This document shows, one piece after another, positions 36,648 through 44,965 of a stretch of 64,000 nt of DNA; position 1 is the stretch's first letter, and the number at the start of each line of letters is the position of its first letter. The DNA is taken from contig JAGKWO010000019.1 in the NCBI GenBank assembly GCA_021151835.1, positions 1 through 64,000 on the forward strand. The letters run 5' to 3'. A program made the position numbers and the translations under genes. This DNA comes from Gammaproteobacteria bacterium. GTDB lineage: Bacteria > Pseudomonadota > Gammaproteobacteria > Pseudomonadales > Cellvibrionaceae. Under the pieces are notes generated by a model. The model was not told the origin of the DNA. It did no database searches and worked only from the letters and a program-made list of their open reading frames with translations.

Positions 36648-36881
36648 GGGGTTTCCTTGTTACCAGTTCAGCACATCGCTAACCCGCTAACCTGTTTCCA
36701 CCCGGCCATCATACGACTATATTAGCCTGGGCAGCCGGCCATTGAAGATGATGCCGGCAGATCGGCTATAGTACATTCATAACCACCGGTATCACCGGGC
36801 CTCACTGAATATGCGCCTTGTTATAAGTTGTTGCCCGGGCACTGTATAAATCGATTTACCGCTATTGACTCTGGAAAAACT
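36648..36881. other. Upstream region of the MCP gene
   Basis: Non-coding region between the PEP-CTERM terminator and the MCP start. No operator-like palindrome or clear promoter was recognised. Confidence 0.4.
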
Positions 36882-38510
36882 ATGAAAATCTCGCATAAGT
36901 TAATTGTTATATTAGTCGTGTTATGCCTCTTTTTATTACTGATGAGTTCCATGGGGTGGATGACATTCAGGGCACAGCACGCCAGCCTTGAAACTATTTA
37001 CAAAGACCGGGTGATTCCGTTACGCGACCTGAAGGTAATTGCAGATGCCTATGCGGTATCAATCATCGACCTGGTTAATAAAACCAATGCCGGTTTGACA
37101 ACTGCGGAAGATGCATTGGCTGAAGTGGATACAGCAAACCAGCTTATCGATAAAAAATGGCATGCTTACATAAACACCCATATGATTGCCCAGGAAGAGA
37201 AATTGGCCAACGAAGCCAAACAACTTTTTCAATCAGCGAATCAAAGTATTCAGGAATTACGAACTGTTTTACAAAGTAAAAAAGGTTTGATTCCGGGCGA
37301 GCTGGAAGACTTTGATGGCGAACTCTACAAAACAATTGACCCCATCAGCAACAAAATCACGCAGCTTATTAATTTGCAACTCGATATCGTTGATAGTGAA
37401 CACAATAGCTCTGCCGCTCGCTATGAGCACATTGCATTGCTAAGTACCATCGGTATAGTCACTGCGGTAATTGCCAGTATCGCCAGCTTTTTTATCGGCT
37501 CGGCCATCATCGCGCAATTATCCAAATTGGGAACTGAACCGGCAGATTTGGCGCTAGCAGTTAAGGCCATCGCCGATGGTGACTTGTCATCGCGCGTCCA
37601 GGAAAAATCCGCAAAAAACGGTAGCGTAGCGCGGGAAACCAATAAAATGGCGGAGCAATTACAGAATGTAATCCTGAATGTCAGCAAGGTTAGTGATCAA
37701 CTACAATTAACGGCAGAACAATTAAAAAATCGCAGCGAAAAAAGCCTGTCCGACCTGGACACCCAACACCAGCAGATTGAGCAGGTTGCGACTGCAATGA
37801 ATGAAATGACGGCAACCATTGCCGAAGTTGCGCGCAACGCCCAGGGCGCAGCACAGAACAGTGACGCCGCCGATAAACAAGTCCACGCCGGAACACAATT
37901 AGTAGAAAATTCACTGCACTCCATTCTCCACTTAACCAATGATGTAAAAGAAGCGGCGACTGTTATTACCCGCTTGCAAAGCGACAGCACGGAAATTGGA
38001 AAAATCCTGGAGGTCATCCGCAGTATCGCCGAGCAAACCAATTTGCTGGCCCTGAACGCAGCAATTGAAGCAGCGCGCGCCGGTGAACAAGGGCGAGGTT
38101 TTGCTGTAGTTGCCGATGAAGTTCGCACCCTGGCAAGTAAAACCCATACCTCCACCCAGGAAATCCAGGCGATGATTGCCCGTTTGCAAACCGGGGTAAC
38201 GAATGCAGTACAAGTGATCGATAAAAGTTTAGGCAACTCGCAAAATACCGTGTCTTATGCCGAACAAATACGCAACGCGCTAGAGGAAATAAAAATATCG
38301 GTATCTGAAATCAATCACATGAATATTCAGATTGCGACTGCAACAGAAGAACAGACCATGGTGGCGGAAGAAGTGAATCGCAATATCATCAACATCAATG
38401 AATTCACGTCCCAGACGACAACAACGGTTAGGCAGGTAGAAACTTCCGGCAAGCAACTTTCTGACTATGCATCGGAATTGCAGAAAAAGATTAGTTATTT
38501 TCGCGTGTAA
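36882..38510 (+). CDS. Methyl-accepting chemotaxis protein (4-helix bundle sensor)
   Basis: A 542-residue transmembrane chemoreceptor. TM1 (about 7-29) is followed by a periplasmic 4HB_MCP-like ligand domain (about 30-185), TM2 (IALLSTIGIVTAVIASIASFF), a HAMP-like linker and the cytoplasmic signalling domain with the hairpin tip RSIAEQTNLLALNAAIEAAR then GRGFAVVADEVRTLA. It lacks a C-terminal CheR-binding pentapeptide (ends KKISYFRV). The ATG at 36882 begins the membrane helix directly; the upstream frame has no ribosome-binding site. The ligand is unknown. Confidence 0.93.
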   Translation: MKISHKLIVILVVLCLFLLLMSSMGWMTFRAQHASLETIYKDRVIPLRDLKVIADAYAVSIIDLVNKTNAGLTTAEDALAEVDTANQLIDKKWHAYINTHMIAQEEKLANEAKQLFQSANQSIQELRTVLQSKKGLIPGELEDFDGELYKTIDPISNKITQLINLQLDIVDSEHNSSAARYEHIALLSTIGIVTAVIASIASFFIGSAIIAQLSKLGTEPADLALAVKAIADGDLSSRVQEKSAKNGSVARETNKMAEQLQNVILNVSKVSDQLQLTAEQLKNRSEKSLSDLDTQHQQIEQVATAMNEMTATIAEVARNAQGAAQNSDAADKQVHAGTQLVENSLHSILHLTNDVKEAATVITRLQSDSTEIGKILEVIRSIAEQTNLLALNAAIEAARAGEQGRGFAVVADEVRTLASKTHTSTQEIQAMIARLQTGVTNAVQVIDKSLGNSQNTVSYAEQIRNALEEIKISVSEINHMNIQIATATEEQTMVAEEVNRNIININEFTSQTTTTVRQVETSGKQLSDYASELQKKISYFRV

Positions 38511-38573
38511 ATATTCAATAAATTTTAAAAATTTATTGTGGCCGGTGATTGGTCAACGGCCACAGTAAAATTC

Positions 38574-39311
38574 CTACTCACAACAATGTGAGCCTTCTTT
38601 TTTCTCGCCCTCATCGGGTAACTTTTTATGGTATTGATCGTGTAATTTCCACCACTCATACGGCTCGGTTTGCGGCCAGCCGGCGGGGGAATTTTCCCAT
38701 TTTTCCTGGCGGCCAAGCGGGGTCAAATCAAGGAAAGTCCACACACTGCCCAAATGCTCTACCCCGCGTCCGGTGCTAAAGTAGGTGTGATAAATATTGC
38801 CGGAGTCCTGTAAAAAAATATTCAACCCGTGCCCGCCCTCTTCGATCATAAAGTCAGGATTAAAACTATCGCTGGTGGAATACCAGGGAATATCCCAACC
38901 CATGCGTTGTTTGAATGGGATTATTTCATCAACAGGCGCACGGGAAACCAATACAAACGTGGTATCGCGCGCATTCAAATGCGCGAGGTGGCCAACCATA
39001 TCCGTAAACATACAACAGCCGGGGCAAGGTGAATCGTCGGCGGGTTTAAGCATATGGTGATATACAATCAGCTGGCGGCGGCCTTCAAACAATTCCCGTA
39101 AACCAACCTCGCCTTTTTCTCCCGCAAATACATATTTCTTGGTAACCAAAACCATCGGCTGGCGCCTGCGTTCAGCAGCCAATGCATCGCTCGCGCGGGT
39201 GTGTGCTTTTTCCCTCGCTATTAATTCTTCGTGATTTTTTAGCCACTCAGCCTGGCTAACAACAGGTGGCAGTGCTTTTAATGGTTCAGGGTTTTTCGGG
39301 GAAGTTGACAT
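38574..39311 (-). CDS. DUF899 thioredoxin-like protein
   Basis: A 245-residue cytoplasmic protein of the DUF899 family. Typical segments are PPVVSQAEWLKNHEELIAREK, YVFAGEKGEVGLRELFEGR, the Cys motif DSPCPGCCMFTDMVGHL, and the WDIPWYSTSDSFNPDF region. The fold is thioredoxin-like; the function is unknown but presumed redox. The C-terminus carries an extra GSHCCE. It is convergent with the MCP gene. Confidence 0.88.
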   Translation of the reverse strand: MSTSPKNPEPLKALPPVVSQAEWLKNHEELIAREKAHTRASDALAAERRRQPMVLVTKKYVFAGEKGEVGLRELFEGRRQLIVYHHMLKPADDSPCPGCCMFTDMVGHLAHLNARDTTFVLVSRAPVDEIIPFKQRMGWDIPWYSTSDSFNPDFMIEEGGHGLNIFLQDSGNIYHTYFSTGRGVEHLGSVWTFLDLTPLGRQEKWENSPAGWPQTEPYEWWKLHDQYHKKLPDEGEKKEGSHCCE

Positions 39312-39506
39312 GATGCTCTCCTTTCAGCAGGGACATAACCTCATTGAAATAGTAGACACTCACATCGGCAAAATTGCGGATTCATTGAATGCCTGGCAAT
39401 GCTAGTCGAACGAAGAATTATTGAATCGACATTTAGGGGATAAAAAGTGGATGCAGAGAGACCGTTGTCACTAAAACAAAGGTGGCATTTAGCCACCTTT
39501 AGCTTT

Positions 39507-40685
39507 TCATAGCTCAGGGGAAGCCATTTGTTGATGCCCGGTGAAATAATTTTCCGGCATCAATTTACGCCACCACCTGGCATTTTGTTGCAACTGTTGC
39601 TGCAAGGATCCGAGCGCTATTTGCTGCCCGAATACCGGCGTGAGCAACACCGCACCTGATTGCCGCGCCGCAGCAGTTACGCGCTCCAAAGGTTCATACC
39701 AACTGTGGAATGCCAGATCAAAAGTCCCATTGTGCACCGGCACCATCACCTGCCCTCTTACATCGAGGTGCGCTTGTACACTTTGCTCGGGGGTCATATG
39801 GATATCGGCCCAGTCATTGTCATAAGCCCCGGTTTCGATCAGGGCGATATCAAACGGACCGTATTTTTCGCCAATCTGCTTGAATCCATCGAAGTAACCC
39901 GAATCACCGCTGAAATACAGTGACCCTGCGCTGGTTTTAATAACCCAGGAACCCCACAAGGTGCTATTGCTATCACCAATACCGCGGCCGGAAAAATGTT
40001 GGCTGGGAGTAAAAGCGATTAACGCACTTTCCGTTTTCAATTCCTGCCACCAATCAAAACGAATAATTTTTTCAGATGAAACTCCCCATTTTTGCAAATC
40101 CGCCTCTACTCCCAGCGGCACCAGAAACTGCTTCGTTTTGGCAATCAGCTTTTTAATACTGGCCTTATCCAGATGATCGTAGTGATTATGGGAAATCAAT
40201 ACCTTATCAATCTCTGGTAATTCATCCAGTGCAATAGGGGTTTGATGGAAACGTTTAGGACCCAAAAAGGAGAATGGGGAGGCGCGCTGGGAAAATACCG
40301 GGTCCAGTAACCAATATTCTCCATACACTTTTAATAATATTGATGAATGTCCCAGCTTAATAAAATGCAGGTCACTATCAGGTAATGCCTCGAGTTGGGC
40401 GCGGCTAACCTGTTCCACCGGCACAGCCTTGAGCGGAACTTTATCTTTTGCCGGTTCGGTAAAATAACGTTTGAATATCTCAAGGGTCTTCATCAACCCC
40501 GGTTGCTCAAATACGTGGGTATTGAAGAAGCGACCATTCTTGTATTGGCTGGCCTGAACCAGGGATTCAGCATTAACACTTGCCACAATTTCTGTATTCA
40601 CCACGGTAACTCCTGCTGTGATTGCCATAAGGCTGCCGAGCAGCCAACTTGTTACTTTTGCTAGCGTGCGCATAGATTGATCCAT
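39507..40685 (-). CDS. MBL-fold metallo-hydrolase, membrane-anchored
   Basis: A 392-residue protein with an N-terminal hydrophobic anchor or signal (WLLGSLMAITAGVTVVNTEI) and a metallo-beta-lactamase fold of the UlaG/NAPE-PLD type: FIKLGHSSILLKV, the metal site SHNHYDHLD, SPSQHFSGRG-like loop (reads TPSQHFSGRGIGD), YFSGDSGYFDGF and VPVHNGTFDLAFH. The substrate is unknown. There are two close ATGs (the second 12 bases in). It is divergent from a TetR regulator, and two operator-like palindromes lie between them. Confidence 0.88.
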   Translation of the reverse strand: MDQSMRTLAKVTSWLLGSLMAITAGVTVVNTEIVASVNAESLVQASQYKNGRFFNTHVFEQPGLMKTLEIFKRYFTEPAKDKVPLKAVPVEQVSRAQLEALPDSDLHFIKLGHSSILLKVYGEYWLLDPVFSQRASPFSFLGPKRFHQTPIALDELPEIDKVLISHNHYDHLDKASIKKLIAKTKQFLVPLGVEADLQKWGVSSEKIIRFDWWQELKTESALIAFTPSQHFSGRGIGDSNSTLWGSWVIKTSAGSLYFSGDSGYFDGFKQIGEKYGPFDIALIETGAYDNDWADIHMTPEQSVQAHLDVRGQVMVPVHNGTFDLAFHSWYEPLERVTAAARQSGAVLLTPVFGQQIALGSLQQQLQQNARWWRKLMPENYFTGHQQMASPEL

Positions 40686-40690
40686 ATCAA

Positions 40691-40711
40691 TAAACTACAC
40701 CGTGCAGTTTA
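40691..40711. promoter_or_regulatory. Operator-like palindrome 1 (TetR candidate)
   Basis: TAAACTACACCGTGCAGTTTA is a 21-base inverted repeat with only two imperfect positions around the centre. It lies between divergent MBL-hydrolase and TetR genes, close to the hydrolase start. Confidence 0.75.
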
Positions 40712-40730
40712 CATATTATTTTCAATAAGT

Positions 40731-40749
40731 AAACTGATTAGTGCAGATT
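40731..40749. promoter_or_regulatory. Operator-like site 2 (degenerate copy)
   Basis: AAACTGATTAGTGCAGATT matches the first operator at both half-sites (AAACT and GTGCAG) but not the centre. The two sites are 39 bases apart, about four helical turns, consistent with two regulator dimers on one DNA face. Confidence 0.55.
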
Positions 40750-40790
40750 TTTAAACATCGCGCTAAAATGCCACGCAAATACCGGGGTGG

Positions 40791-41402
40791 ATGATGAAAC
40801 TGACAGATCAGAAACGAATGCAAATACTCGATGCGGCGGAAGAACTTTTCCATAGCATGGGAGTGGAAAACACCAGCATGGACCAACTGGCATTGCAGGC
40901 CCAGGTATCAAAACGCACGGTCTATAACCATTTTGCGACTAAAGATGTGTTGTTCCAGGCTATTTTGCAACGCATGTTTGAAAAGCTGTCGCAGGGTGGT
41001 GAGTTGCGGTTCGATGCCTCCTCCCCCATTGAGCAACAGTTGCGCCAAATCGCTGAAGATGAGGTCGCCCTGTTAAGTTCAGAGGCATTTTTGCGGGTGG
41101 CCAAAATTGCCATTATGCAAGTCATGCAGCGCCCGGAACTGGCGCAAGGGATGAATGACAGCGCATTGGGCTGTAAACGCTATCTCGAAACTTTTTTAAC
41201 CGATGCCTGCACTGCAGGTGTATTGAAAATTACTGATATTCCCTTTGCCAGCAAGCAATTCATTTTCCAACTTAAATCCTTTGTGTTTTATCCCACATTG
41301 TTTGGGCTGGAAAAACAAACAGAAACTATGCGCAAAAAAATTATTGATGAGGCAATCGCTATGTTTCTGGCCCGCTACCAAAATAAGGATGAAAAATGTT
41401 AG
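40791..41402 (+). CDS. TetR/AcrR-family transcriptional regulator
   Basis: A 203-residue repressor-type protein. The N-terminal HTH is clear (RMQILDAAEELFHSMGVEN, then MDQLALQAQVSKRTVYNHF and KDVLFQAIL). The C-terminal ligand domain is of the AefR-like type. It probably controls itself and the divergent MBL-fold hydrolase through the palindromes between them. GGGGTGG precedes a double ATG; either could be used. Confidence 0.92.
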   Translation: MMKLTDQKRMQILDAAEELFHSMGVENTSMDQLALQAQVSKRTVYNHFATKDVLFQAILQRMFEKLSQGGELRFDASSPIEQQLRQIAEDEVALLSSEAFLRVAKIAIMQVMQRPELAQGMNDSALGCKRYLETFLTDACTAGVLKITDIPFASKQFIFQLKSFVFYPTLFGLEKQTETMRKKIIDEAIAMFLARYQNKDEKC

Positions 41403-41430
41403 CTCACTCCTAAATAAAGAGGTGGCATGT

Positions 41431-41461
41431 AAAAAAGGCGGTTTATTACCGCCTTTTCGTT
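41431..41461 (+). terminator. Terminator of the TetR gene
   Basis: AAAAAAGGCGGT/ACCGCCTTTT stem-loop followed by CGTT; A-run and T-run allow action in both directions between the TetR gene and the convergent small orphan gene. Confidence 0.85.
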
Positions 41462-41478
41462 AACAATGCCAGAATTAT

Positions 41479-41799
41479 TTAGCTTGCGCTTACCATGCCG
41501 ATTATCTGATCGCTGGTATTAAAAGTTACCCGGATCACATACGGCGTAACATTAGCGGGAAAAGTATAATCAAAAGATAATTCATTGTTCCCGTAGGTTT
41601 TAAATAGAAATAACTCCAAAATATCTGAATAAGACGGATTTGGCGTGCCGGTTTCATTTTCCCAATATGAACCCGGGATTTCCGCCTTACGCGCTGTTAT
41701 AAACGGCCTTACCACATCCACCCAATATGCATTTTCGGCCTCATATGAACCCTTAATAGCCTGTAACCCTAATTGTTTCCGTAATTCTATTTGACTCAT
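41479..41799 (-). CDS. Small hypothetical protein
   Basis: A 106-residue protein of unknown family, starting MSQIELRKQLGLQAIKG. It contains GSYEAENAYWVDVVRPF and a C-terminal beta-rich part (ELSFDYTFPANVTPYVIRVTF). The start was set by a strong AAGGAG eight bases before the ATG at 41799, which removes 24 residues from the longest frame. No signal peptide; isolated gene. Confidence 0.65.
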   Translation of the reverse strand: MSQIELRKQLGLQAIKGSYEAENAYWVDVVRPFITARKAEIPGSYWENETGTPNPSYSDILELFLFKTYGNNELSFDYTFPANVTPYVIRVTFNTSDQIIGMVSAS

Positions 41800-42220
41800 T
41801 CTTAACTCCTTAAGTTTATCTGACATTGCCTGGGATCGATGGTGTGATTTTAAGAATTTATTTGGCGACAAAAATCACAAATTTGCAATCGGAAAAATAT
41901 TTATGCTTCAGCTGTACCAATGACAGCCCTATTGACTATAAAACGTTTTTTTAGACCTGCAAAGAAAATATTGCACGCCGTCGGTAATGCGCTCTATTAC
42001 ATAATGATGGGCAGGAAAAATATCCTTATGAACTTAAACATAGATTTTTAATATCTGTATCCAGGGCAAAAGTATGTAAAGAGTTGCCGCCCACCAAGTA
42101 AAGAACCACTTTGCCATACCCACACCGGACAGGAAGCACGGGCTTGGTTGCATACCCAAGCAAATATCCCCGATAGCAGCGCTGATATTGGTGTGAAAAA
42201 GAGAAATAAACACTCAAAAC
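41800..42220. other. Intergenic region, possible decayed sequence
   Basis: About 420 bases without a convincing gene. Two overlapping minus-strand frames near 42030-42210 read plausible peptide stretches, but neither has a proper start, so they may be remnants. A GCTTGG/CCAAGC inverted repeat lies at about 42142-42161. Confidence 0.35.
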
Positions 42221-42538
42221 TTATCTATAAAAAATTGCCAGCCATACCGTAGCTTGCTCAGGATCAGTCCAATGCACCTTATGTTTGCAATGAGCAGGAA
42301 TATTTACATAATCCCCTCTATTCAAGGTAATAAGGCCATCCTCAAATTCAAGTATTGCTTTTCCCTCCACCACCATCACCCATTCATGTTCCGCCTGGTC
42401 ATACCAACTATCTGCCGGTGTTGTTTGGCCTTTGGAAATAATCCGCTCTACGCGGATGTTTGATGAGGTGAAAATATCTTCAAATACTTCGGCATCAAGA
42501 TTATCGGGTATAGCTCCCAATATATTTTCAAGCTTCAT
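42221..42538 (-). CDS. Cupin-domain protein
   Basis: A 105-residue single-domain cupin. Motif 1 is seen as WYDQAEHEWVMVVEGKAILEFEDG and motif 2 as GDYVNIPAHCKHKVHW. Metal-ligand positions are partly conserved (His and Glu in AEHEW, His in KHKVHW). The role is unknown; small cupins of this kind often act as isomerases or sensors. Isolated gene, divergent from the next one. Confidence 0.82.
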   Translation of the reverse strand: MKLENILGAIPDNLDAEVFEDIFTSSNIRVERIISKGQTTPADSWYDQAEHEWVMVVEGKAILEFEDGLITLNRGDYVNIPAHCKHKVHWTDPEQATVWLAIFYR

Positions 42539-42648
42539 GGTGACTATCTACTCCTTACCAACCAACGTGCATGCCATTTATTGAACATTTGCACAACAAA
42601 AACCTCTACTGGATATCCCGTTCATTGTTATTACCAAAGGAGCCTCAC

Positions 42649-42876
42649 ATGGCAGATCAATATCGCTTTCTTATCAGTTTTATTGTCGATAATCAGCCGC
42701 AGACGATTGAAACCTATAACGATAATGACACCTTATCTGAAGATGAGGCGGAAGAACTAGCGCGTAAATCCGTGGAAAAAGCTGATGCAAAAATTACTGA
42801 TGTACGAGTGACTGGAATTTATCACCCTAAAAACCCAAAAGTGCATCCCGGACATTACCAGCAACCGGAAGGATGA
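42649..42876 (+). CDS. Small hypothetical protein (75 aa)
   Basis: A short acidic protein, MADQYRFLISFIVDNQPQ..., with alternating hydrophobic residues then an EDEAEELARKSVEKADAK helix and a basic, Pro/His-rich tail. The start was chosen by AAGGAG before ATG at 42649, which trims 26 residues from the longest frame. Family not recognised. Confidence 0.65.
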   Translation: MADQYRFLISFIVDNQPQTIETYNDNDTLSEDEAEELARKSVEKADAKITDVRVTGIYHPKNPKVHPGHYQQPEG

Positions 42877-42887
42877 TTAACGCAACA

Positions 42888-43340
42888 CTAGCCTTCATCA
42901 TCACACTCAACGGGAATAATATCAAAGTGAGCTGGTATTTTTTCCGAGCATCCGGTAACACATTGATAATAATGGTACGGAGGTTTTTCACAGGCACCAT
43001 TGCGCGCAGGGTCTTCCTTGAGCAGATATTTACTTCCGGCAAGCGGTGATTTTGAGTCTGGTGCGCAACTAAATCCGGTAGCCATAAAATTGCCGGATTC
43101 AAAAGAAAAAGTACAAGCAGGTGCAAACTCATGTGATGTACCCATCGAATCGTTTTGATGCGAGACCATCACCATATCTTGTTCATATTGGCAATCACCG
43201 GTACCGATGTAGTACTCATAATCGCCCGCTTTACCCGTCAGACCGCCACCACAACCGGCAGACGCTACCAATGGAATCGCAATAAGAAGCAATAACGTCA
43301 TAAGGCGAATGACTGTTACTTGCACAGATTTATTAGTCAT
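42888..43340 (-). CDS. Secreted Cys-rich hypothetical protein
   Basis: A 150-residue exported protein. The signal (LMTLLLLIAIPLVASAGCGGG) could be cleaved by signal peptidase I after ASA or lipidated at the Cys. The mature part has about ten cysteines, including DCQYEQD, PACTF, FSCAPD, GACEKP, QCVTGCSEK and VECDDEG, so several disulfides are likely. Family not recognised. Confidence 0.68.
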   Translation of the reverse strand: MTNKSVQVTVIRLMTLLLLIAIPLVASAGCGGGLTGKAGDYEYYIGTGDCQYEQDMVMVSHQNDSMGTSHEFAPACTFSFESGNFMATGFSCAPDSKSPLAGSKYLLKEDPARNGACEKPPYHYYQCVTGCSEKIPAHFDIIPVECDDEG

Positions 43341-43512
43341 TTATCAACTCCCTTATAATTTGTTTTATTTTTTGCGCATCATTACGATGATAACGGAAAT
43401 AAACTTTACCATGATTTACATACACGGAAATAGTCGGCACGCTTGAACTACTATTTCACGCCCCAACTATAACAATCCCGGCAGAACTGCCAAGCGTTGC
43501 GAGTTGTTCCCC

Positions 43513-44505
43513 ATGCTGAAATCAATCCCCTTTTCCTTATTAGAGTTAGCGTCCGTCCGCGAACATTCAACGATTAAGGAAACCCTGCAAAATTCACTGT
43601 GTTACGCGCAAGCGGCGGAAAAATTGGGATTCAAGCGATTCTGGCTGGCGGAGCACCACAACATGGAGGGTATCGCCAGCTCGGCGACTGCGGTGTTGAT
43701 TGGTTATATCGCGGGCGGAACAAACACCTTGCGCGTGGGTTCCGGTGGAATCATGCTACCGAATCATCCGCCGCTTGTGATTGCTGAACAATTCGGGACG
43801 CTCGCCTGTTTGTATCCGGATCGAATTGATTTGGGTTTGGGCCGCGCGCCCGGAACAGATCCAATCACCAGCCGCGCATTGCGCCGCGATAGCCTCGCGG
43901 CGGATGAATTTCCCACCGAAGTCAGCGTTCTCCAACAATTATTAGCACCAAGTGCCCACGGACAACGGTTAAAAGCCATTCCCGGTGCGGGAACTGAAGT
44001 TCCAATTTGGTTACTGGGCTCAAGTTTATTTAGTGCACAACTTGCTGCGAAACGCGGCCTGCCCTATGCATTTGCCGGCCATTTTGCGCCGCGCTTGATG
44101 CGTGAAGCATTGCGTATTTATCAAACCCAGTTCACGCCTTCTGCAACACTTGATAAACCTTACGCAATGCTGGGTATGCCGGTTGTTGTTGCGGACACGG
44201 AAGCCGAAGCAAAACACCTTTCAACCACCAGTCATCAGCGTATTCTCGCGTTACTGCGCGGGCATCCGTTGTGGTTGAAACCACCGGTTGATTCCATGGC
44301 AGGCTTGTGGAATATTGAAGAAGAATTACAGGTAAAAGATTTTTTGTCGCTGGCTGCCGTTGGCAATCAAGCGCAAGTGAAAACGCGATTGGAGCAACTC
44401 GCGGCTGAGCTCGGCATCAATGAATTTATGTTTACAATTGATGTTTACGATCCACAAAAACGTTTGCGTGCATTAGAGCTGTTAGCTGAATTAAAAGCGG
44501 CTTGA
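43513..44505 (+). CDS. LLM-class flavin-dependent oxidoreductase
   Basis: A 330-residue luciferase-like monooxygenase of the group often labelled MsnO8-like. Family segments are PFSLLELASVREHSTIKETL, FKRFWLAEHHNMEGIASSA, VGSGGIMLPNHPPLVIAEQFG and RIDLGLGRAPGTDP. It uses reduced FMN, with substrate unknown. The ATG at 43513 is chosen over the upstream TTG. Its 3' end overlaps the remnant of a convergent amidohydrolase. Confidence 0.9.
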   Translation: MLKSIPFSLLELASVREHSTIKETLQNSLCYAQAAEKLGFKRFWLAEHHNMEGIASSATAVLIGYIAGGTNTLRVGSGGIMLPNHPPLVIAEQFGTLACLYPDRIDLGLGRAPGTDPITSRALRRDSLAADEFPTEVSVLQQLLAPSAHGQRLKAIPGAGTEVPIWLLGSSLFSAQLAAKRGLPYAFAGHFAPRLMREALRIYQTQFTPSATLDKPYAMLGMPVVVADTEAEAKHLSTTSHQRILALLRGHPLWLKPPVDSMAGLWNIEEELQVKDFLSLAAVGNQAQVKTRLEQLAAELGINEFMFTIDVYDPQKRLRALELLAELKAA

Positions 44506-44800
44506 GGCGATGTTTTTGCGAGCGTTTCGCGGCATAACCATTTACCCTGCGTGAAAACCGCGCTGACACGGCGGCTATTATTGATATCCAGCAATGGATT
44601 GCGATCCAGTAAAATAAAATCGGCACCTGCGCCAGTTTGAATCACTCCTGCCTCGCCAGTTTCCCCAAGAAAGCAGCAATATTTACCCTGGTGCGCTTTA
44701 GCGCTTTGCAAGGGGAAAGACCGGCCGCTACCAATAATTTTAATTTCTCATGCAAGGAAATGCCTGGAATTAAAGTGTCAACTATCGAGAGAAAACTTGC
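44445..44800 (-). pseudogene. Amidohydrolase C-terminal remnant, frameshifted
   Basis: Two minus-strand frames together read as the end of an amidohydrolase: PGISLHEKLKLLVAAGLSPC then NIAAFLG in one frame, continuing as ETGEAGVIQTGAGADFILLD and RNPLLDINNSRRVSAVF in the next. The switch falls in the C-run at 44663-44666 (a single missing base would explain it). The catalytic N-terminal domain is gone, so only roughly the last 115 residues remain. Confidence 0.75.
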
Positions 44801-44908
44801 GCTCACATGGCAAAGCCAGATGCAAAATTTGCAGTTATTTAATTTAGTGTGCACCTCAATATCAGGCAGCAATTGTTTCCCGTCAGTGTTGAATTTATAC
44901 GCTTCGGA

Positions 44909-44933
44909 AATAACCCCCGGTCAGGGGGTTATT
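44909..44933 (-). terminator. Terminator of the GH5 gene
   Basis: A 10-base perfect stem AATAACCCCC/GGGGGTTATT with a 5-base loop, 33 bases past the GH5 stop. Confidence 0.78.
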
Positions 44934-44965
44934 TACAAATTATCCAAAACACTTATTGCAACAAA

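Noticed and set aside
37697..38236. 179-residue minus-strand frame inside the MCP gene
   Set aside because: Cys/Ser-rich translation typical of an antisense shadow; the plus strand codes a complete MCP signalling domain.
42026..42217. 63-residue minus-strand frame after the cupin gene
   Set aside because: Starts without a ribosome-binding site, and another frame looks equally plausible; at best a remnant.
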